From Ettlia oleoabundans (lineage: Eukaryota; Chlorophyta; Chlorophyceae; Chlamydomonadales), in NCBI GenBank assembly GCA_019693395.1, contig JAAMXP010002834.1, positions 1 to 13,105 of the forward strand: a DNA stretch of 13,105 nt, given 5' to 3'. The notes beneath the pieces were generated by a model that searched no databases, was not told the origin of the DNA, and saw only the letters and a program-made list of their open reading frames with translations. Below are positions 8,213 to 13,105 of the stretch, piece by piece. How positions within the stretch are numbered: the first letter of the stretch is position 1; the number at the start of each line of letters is the position of its first letter. Position numbers and translations under genes: made by a program.

Positions 8213-8531
8213 GTTGAGCAGAGTGGCAGTCGCTGCCGTGGCCAGCGTTGCGGTGCTGCTGTTAGGCCATGGCACGTGCTGCATCTGCTTTCTTGCTTCA
8301 GCTGCATCTGCTCTGTGGTATGCGGTTTGCTGTGTACAAATGGATGTATCAGGCGGATTCAGTGGCATGGTACATTAACAAATAGCTCAGAGCACAATGC
8401 AGAAGAATTGCAATGGCGGGAGCGGTGAAGGCGACGGTGGCAGGTGCCAGCTGGCAGAGCATTGTGCCTGCAGCTGCTCTTTGTGGGTTTTTTTCTCGCT
8501 TACCCCATGTGTTTAGCAAGGAAACCAGCCG
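8213..8531 (+). other. TRM1 3' UTR and C1D promoter/5' UTR
   Basis: Only 319 bases separate the TRM1 stop from the C1D start, both on the plus strand. I find no TGTAA and no clear promoter element. Small open frames here, such as the one from 8413, carry no family signature. The TRM1 transcript may end by a variant signal or read into the C1D gene. Confidence 0.5.
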
Positions 8532-10103
8532 ATGGACCTGTCCCTTCCTTCGGACGTTCAGCAGCAACTGCAGGGCTTCGAGGTGGGTCCTACACCCGCC
8601 TGTTGCGCGTTAAACTCTTACTTAAAATCCTTAGCACTACTTCAAACCTAGGTATTGCCACGCCTTTGACTGCATGTTGCCGCATGCGTCCTGCAGGAGC
8701 TCCTGAGCTGTGTGGAGGACAAGCTGAAGCCGTTCACGAGCCTCGATAGCATGCAGAGCATGTCACAGGTGCGCGCCTTCACGCCGAGTGCCGCTGTCAT
8801 TGCAGTGCAGGCGGCGGCAGGTGGCTGGCTGCGCTCTGAAGGCCATCGTCCGCGCGCTTGCAACTGCCATTCACCCCATTGCCCTGTTTAATACAACCTT
8901 CATGCAGTTGGACCCTCTCGAGCGCGCCCAGACGCACCTTGCGCTTGCACATGCAGCTCTTGCCTTGTTCCAGCTGTTTCTTCGTGCCAGCGGGGTGGAC
9001 CCAGCTGACCACGAGTCCAGCAAAGAGCAGGTGGGGGCTCCAGCAGGCCTGGGGTGGCAGCTGCCTTTCCTTGCCAAGCTGCACTGCGCAACTCAAAGTA
9101 ATCGACCCAGCACCCTGCTGCCCGCCCCACCCGTTCTGCTTTCACACCTGGTGCCTGCTGCCGCCCACTTAGGCCCGGCGCACAAATGCGCACCTGGCAC
9201 CAGGAGCCCCAGCACACTCCTGCCGTCTTCAAAACCCCGGTGGCTGCTGCATACACCCGCGCTGCCGTCCTGCAGGATCGTTTGAAGCAGTACGGCAAGA
9301 AGGTGCGAAAGTTGTTGGCTGAGAAGGAGCTGAGCGAGTCGCGGCGCAGCCTGGAGGTGAGAGGGCGGGCGCCACCATGGTTGCTCCTCCTGCTGACCTA
9401 CTGTCCTTGCCCTTCCTTCTCATTGATCCATAATGAAACAGTGTGTGGCACAGCTGGGGCACACGGTGTTGATGGTGAGAGTGTGTGTGGTGGGAGCGGG
9501 AATTTCTAACAGCAGGGCTCGCAGCTGTTAGATGCCCTGGCACCCTGGTAGGGCCAGGGGCAGGCTGTGCTGTAACCGCATTGCCCACTCGCGTGGGTGG
9601 CGGGCACTGAATGACAACTTGGGCAGCACCCTGCCTCCTCCATAGCAGGCTTGCGCCGGCAGCCTTGTTTGCGGCATGCGGTGGCAGGGTGGGCTTCAAC
9701 ACATTGTACGCGCCTGCTGTTTTGTTGTGGGGCAGGTCAAGTGCATCAGGGGGCCGACCTTCCCCGCATTGCTGTGGGTGGCTGCCTGTTCCTGTTGCAG
9801 GTTAATGTGTCGGCGGTAAACCGCTTCATCACCGCCGCTGTCCCCGACCTCAGCCGGGAGCAGAAGACGGCCCTGAAGCAGGCGGGGGGTAAACAGTCGG
9901 GAGGAAAGCGCAAGGGCCAGCCGGGAGAAAAGGGCAGTACCGCTGGCGAAGCGGGCAGCTTCAAGCAGCAGCAGCAGCAGCAGAAAGGGGACGGGCGTAC
10001 ATCAGAGGCGGCGGAGGCGGCGGCAGCATTTTTGGAAGGGCTGCAGGAGCATCAGGCGCAGTCGCAACAGGTGCAGCAGGCAAGCAAGAAGCGCAGATTC
10101 TAG
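8532..10103 (+). CDS. C1D: C1D/Rrp47 (Lrp1)-type nuclear exosome cofactor, 5 exons, 209 aa
   Basis: C1D/Rrp47 proteins bind the N-terminal domain of Rrp6 and assist 3' processing of rRNA and small RNAs in the nucleus. Exons are 8532-8582, 8697-8768, 8908-9030, 9276-9356 and 9801-10103. All four introns are GT-AG and phase 0, giving 209 residues. The Sas10/Utp3/C1D domain (Pfam PF04000) covers residues 1 to about 128: an N-terminal helix, ELLSCVEDKLKPF, then LDPLERAQTHLALAHA and LFQLFLRASGVDP, then DRLKQYGKKVRKLL and NVSAVNRFITAAVPDL. LDPLERAQ and ASGVDPADH align closely with human C1D LDPLEQAK and TQGVNPKEH. The C-terminal 80 or so residues are a basic, Gln-rich, Ala-rich tail with six consecutive Gln and a terminal SKKRRF, as expected for a nuclear RNA-binding protein. 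The start has a fair context (GCCGATGG) and matches family length. Function is inferred from family. Confidence 0.93.
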
Positions 10104-10200
10104 CCTCCCGACTCTCTGCCCTGCGCTAAACACCGGTGTGCTTTGATAGATGGTTGACATGCCCTGGGCTCCACTTTTTCTGCGCTTGTACTGATGGTAG

Positions 10201-10205
10201 TTACA
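10201..10205 (-). terminator. Candidate minus-strand TGTAA polyadenylation signal
   Basis: This is the first TGTAA met on the minus strand after the stop at 11650. If used, the unknown gene would have a 3' UTR of about 1.45 kb reaching almost to the C1D stop codon. A variant signal nearer 11650 cannot be excluded. Confidence 0.3.
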
Positions 10206-10630
10206 GTGGCCAGGGACTGCACATTGGATATATACCTTGGGCTGGCGGCACAGCAACCCCTGAAAGCTGCCGCCCAGGGGATAGATTGAGATCTTCGGTA
10301 GTTCCGCAAGTGTTCTCTCCCTCTCACTGCTACTGTTGCTATGGGCAATAGACAAGGGGTTGGGCCCCCAAAAGTGACAAACCAGGGCATAGGGGCGTTA
10401 GGAACACGGCACTTCCGCAACTTAAAAAGTATTGAAAGACAGGCATACAGGGGAGCGTATGTGTGAGCAGCGTTTGTGTATGTACCAGGATGGAAACGTC
10501 CCAAGCGTTACTGTGCGGGAGCAAGCAGAGACACATACGCAGCATACCAGCAAACAGGCTGGATGGGCAGCACCATGTGCAACAGTTCAAGAGAAGGGGC
10601 CACGCATCCAGTTGCTTGCGCTGGCATTTT

Positions 10631-10635
10631 TGTAA
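10631..10635 (+). terminator. Candidate TGTAA polyadenylation signal of C1D
   Basis: This is the first TGTAA on the plus strand after the C1D stop at 10101-10103, giving a 3' UTR of about 540 bases, a normal size for a green alga. Confidence 0.45.
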
Positions 10636-11649
10636 GTGCGAGTCTTGGCAGGGTGCAGCAAAGCAGCAGGGGGCACGCTGCCCTGGCCTGTTCGCCTGCG
10701 GCAACGAGAGAACGGGCCACGCCAGCTGCTGAATGCCAGAGGAAGGGAGGAAAGGGGCGAGTGGCAAAGGGCAGTTCAGCGTCATTGGGCGGGTTTCTTG
10801 CAGCAGACCGGGCCACTGCTGCACATGCGCAGGCTGAATAGAGTCCCCGGGGGTTCAAAGTACGTTGGATGGAGGACCAGGGGGCCCACAAGCTACTTGC
10901 CGCAGCTGCCAACACTGCAGGCATCTTCGCAACGGATGGAGGGCACATGTGTGTGGCGGGCAGGGTTGGGGCCAACACAACAATCAACAAGACAAGTGCG
11001 ACAGATATTAACATTCCGGGAGCACAGAGCGAAATCAGCCCTTTGAACAAAGGAGCGAGAGGGAAGCAGAAGGAAATAGATGTTGGAAGGCAGGGCGGGT
11101 GTTGGGCCGCGCGGTGTAGGCCGGTACGATCTCGTGCGTTGTGTGGGATGCGACAAAACGGGGTCCTCTGGGGGGACATGAGGAAACACATGGGGGAGGG
11201 CATAAGGAGGGCAGGTCAGTGGGGGCAGGTTGTTCACTAAGCAAAACGGGGGAGGGACAAGGTTGGTGCGTTCATTTGTTGCCAGTCCGGCTGCGCACAT
11301 TCATTGGCGAGTGCTGCGAACGTTGGGGGTTGCAAAGAGGGGGGGGGGCATGGCCTAAAGCGGTGCGGGAATAGCCGCAGCGCAGCGGGCGCCGCAAGGG
11401 GCGAGAGGGATACGTTCCTTGTTGCGTGGATATGGAACGGATTGGAGGAAAAAAAGCGGGACAAGAACGGGGCCAACTAGCCAGGATTACGACCAGAGGG
11501 GAAACAGGGGAGCAAGGGAGGAGGGTCGCTGGGTTGCGCTGCGGCTGGTGTTGCGCGCCTGGCTTTCCAGGGGACGGGCAGCGCTTGTTGCCGCTGCTGT
11601 GGCGCGCATTGGGTGGCAGCGTGCCACCGCGGCAGGGGCGGCAGCCACC

Positions 11650-13045
11650 TCAGAACAGGGGGGGCAGCTGCCAGTCGTCCCAGGTCAGCCAGTCCTCGCG
11701 AGGTGCATCCAGCTTGGGCTTGGACAGCGATGCGGCGCTGGGTGGTGCCAGCATGGCAGTGCTGGCATCCATGGCGGAGAGCAGGCCCAAGCCCAAATCC
11801 ATGCTGGGTACAGCTGGCAGACAGCACGCAGCAGGCGCTGGCGCACTGGCTTGCTCTGACGCCGCCGATGGGGTGGGTGGGTAGGCTGAGAGCAGGGCTG
11901 ACAGTGAGGTAATGGAGGGGATGCGCGCCAGACTCTTGTTCGGCTCCCAGGTAGGAGAGGCTGGGTGGGCGCCAGGCTGAGGTGGCGGGGACAGCGGCGC
12001 AGCAAAGCCCGCTGGCCCCGGCAGCAGCGTGCCCGACAGTGCATGTGGTGCAGGAAACTGGCTGCTGGCCAGGCTGCTGTTGCTCCTGCGTATGTGTGGG
12101 GCAGGAGGCGGGGGGCACAGATGTTGGACGCCAGCCAATAATCACAACACAGGTGCAGAAGACCGCCTGAGAACAGTCCCAGCACAATGCAGCAAGGCAG
12201 AACGGGAGCGGCCATGCATGCAGGTACCAGGCCGCCCGACCCACTACCCCGCTTGCTCCCTGCCCGACAGGCACACCACATCTGCCTCTCAACCAGACAC
12301 ATTGCTCTCACCCAAAAGTGTGCACAAAGGGGCCGGTAGCAGCGGGCACCCAGGCATGGTGCCGTGCGGCGGCGGCGAGTGCCAGAGCCGAGGTGGGGCT
12401 GCCGGCATCCGCGCACATGTCGTGTGGGGCCAGGGCGCGAGGGTGGTGCGCCTGCTGCATCGCCTCCCAGCCGCTGCCGCTGTGATCGCTGCACGTCTCC
12501 TCCTCGCTGCTGTGCTGCCGATGCAAGGCGGGGAAGCGCTGCATGAGCTTTGGCAGGCGGTGCGGGGGCTGATGCTCCTCCTGCTGCTGCTGCGCAGCCA
12601 CGCTAGCGCCGCAATCTTGGCTGGCCAGGCCGGGGGCGGCGGTGAGTTGGTGGGAGCGCGCAGCACGCAGGCGCAGCGACAGCGCACGTGGGCTGCCAGC
12701 GGGGAGAGCAAGCGCAGGCAGCACAGAGTGATGCTGGTGGTAGTTCTGCTGGGGCTGGTTGTGCGTGTGTGCAGCGGAGTAGGACGCAGCGGGCAGCGCC
12801 AATGTGGCGGGGCTACCATGCCTGGTGGCGGCGCGGCTGCCGCTGCTGCCACTGCTGGCATGGCCGTTGCTGCCGTCAGAGGCAGGGGCTGGGGCGGCGA
12901 CCGCCGCGGCAAGGCGGCGGGTGCTCTTGGCGCGTGGCCCGGTCTTGCTGGCAGCAGCGTAGAAGCGGCGGCTGGCGCCGACTGCCTCAAGTAGCTTGCG
13001 ACGCAACCAGGTATTGTTGTTTGAGTTGGTGGTGACTGAGTAGAC
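11650..13045 (-). CDS. Unrecognised low-complexity, possibly nuclear protein (C-terminal part, 2 exons)
   Basis: I do not recognise this protein. Two exons are supported: 13045-12312, entered through a CCTGTAG acceptor and left through a GTGAGA donor in phase 2, and 12085-11650, entered through ACGCAG. The join keeps frame and gives 389 residues ending at TGA; the 5' part is right of the window. The first 40 or so residues are the least biased: YSVTTNSNNTWLRRKLLEAVG, then SRRFYAAASKTGPRAKSTRR, a basic, helix-capable segment. The rest is rich in Ala, Ser, Pro, Gln and His. The tail is acidic and aromatic (REDWLTWDDWQLPPLF), like many transactivation segments. A transcription regulator is a reasonable guess, but no DNA-binding domain is visible. 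The opposite strand holds a 321-codon open frame across the same exon, so coding on this strand rests on splice-phase agreement and the structured ends. Confidence 0.65.
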
Positions 13046-13105
13046 CTACAGGGATGGAGGGAGCCAGGCAGGGAAGCATGGGAACTAACATGGGGGGTTG
13101 GAAGG

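Larger units (their letters stand above)
10104..11649. other. Gene-poor stretch between convergent genes; likely 3' UTRs
   Basis: No exon of a known family is visible here. C1D arrives from the left on the plus strand and the unknown gene from the right on the minus strand. The only TGTAA in C1D orientation is at 10631-10635, and the only one in the opposite orientation is at 10205-10201, so the two 3' UTRs may overlap. The right half is strongly G-rich on the plus strand and includes a run of ten G at 11339-11348. A 231-codon minus-strand open frame (10508-11203) has no family features and is not called as a gene. Confidence 0.5.

Noticed and set aside
8413..8613. 66-codon plus-strand open frame before C1D
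   Set aside because: It overlaps the C1D first exon in another frame and lacks recognisable features.
9186..9509. 107-codon plus-strand open frame
   Set aside because: It crosses C1D exon 4 and both flanking introns; only exon 4 (9276-9356) fits the family, in phase 0.
10508..11203. 231-codon minus-strand open frame
   Set aside because: It shows no domain, an irregular composition with scattered Cys and Pro, and lies in the probable 3' UTR between convergent genes. Long chance frames are common in GC-rich DNA.
12029..12994. 321-codon plus-strand open frame
   Set aside because: It is antisense to the minus-strand gene at 11650-13045. The minus strand has matching splice sites in phase and structured protein ends; this frame has none.

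Overview
This window looks like nuclear DNA from a green alga, probably a chlorophycean. It is GC-rich, and its genes are split by short spliceosomal introns with GTGGGT, GTGCGT or GTGAGA donors and CTGCAG-type acceptors. It has GCA/CAG triplet runs, low-complexity Ala/Gln/Ser/Pro protein segments, and the TGTAA motif that chlorophytes use as a polyadenylation signal. There are no bacterial operons, CRISPR arrays or recognisable mobile elements. Most listed open frames are shadows; the genes emerge only when exons are joined by splice site, phase and family motif.

Layout, left to right: (1) the last three exons of a NAPE-PLD-like metallo-beta-lactamase-fold phospholipase D, + strand, 132-1048, running in from the left edge. 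(2) A complete nine-exon gene on the minus strand, 1722-4121, encoding a 247-residue secreted SIMPL-domain (DUF541) protein, convergent with gene 1. (3) An upstream region, 4122-5037, with a doubtful small minus-strand ORF at 4453-4791. (4) A TRM1-type tRNA guanine-26 N2-methyltransferase gene, + strand, about 5038-8212, eight exons, with at least one GC-AG intron and a large Ala-rich insert. (5) A C1D/Rrp47-type exosome cofactor gene, + strand, 8532-10103, five exons, only 319 bases downstream of gene 4. (6) A 1.5-kb stretch, 10104-11649, with no convincing gene, probably the 3' UTRs of two convergent genes. (7) The last two exons of an unrecognised low-complexity protein, minus strand, 11650-13045, running off the right edge.

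The genes do not form a pathway. TRM1 and C1D are adjacent, co-oriented and both act in stable-RNA maturation (tRNA modification; rRNA/snoRNA 3' processing), but this may be coincidence. The most unusual items are the glycosylation-rich secreted SIMPL protein in a eukaryote, the NAPE-PLD variant with an altered metal-ligand motif, the GC-AG introns and Ser-for-Pro active-site change in TRM1, and the unidentified right-hand gene with its acidic-aromatic tail. I do not see a clearly new multi-gene system.
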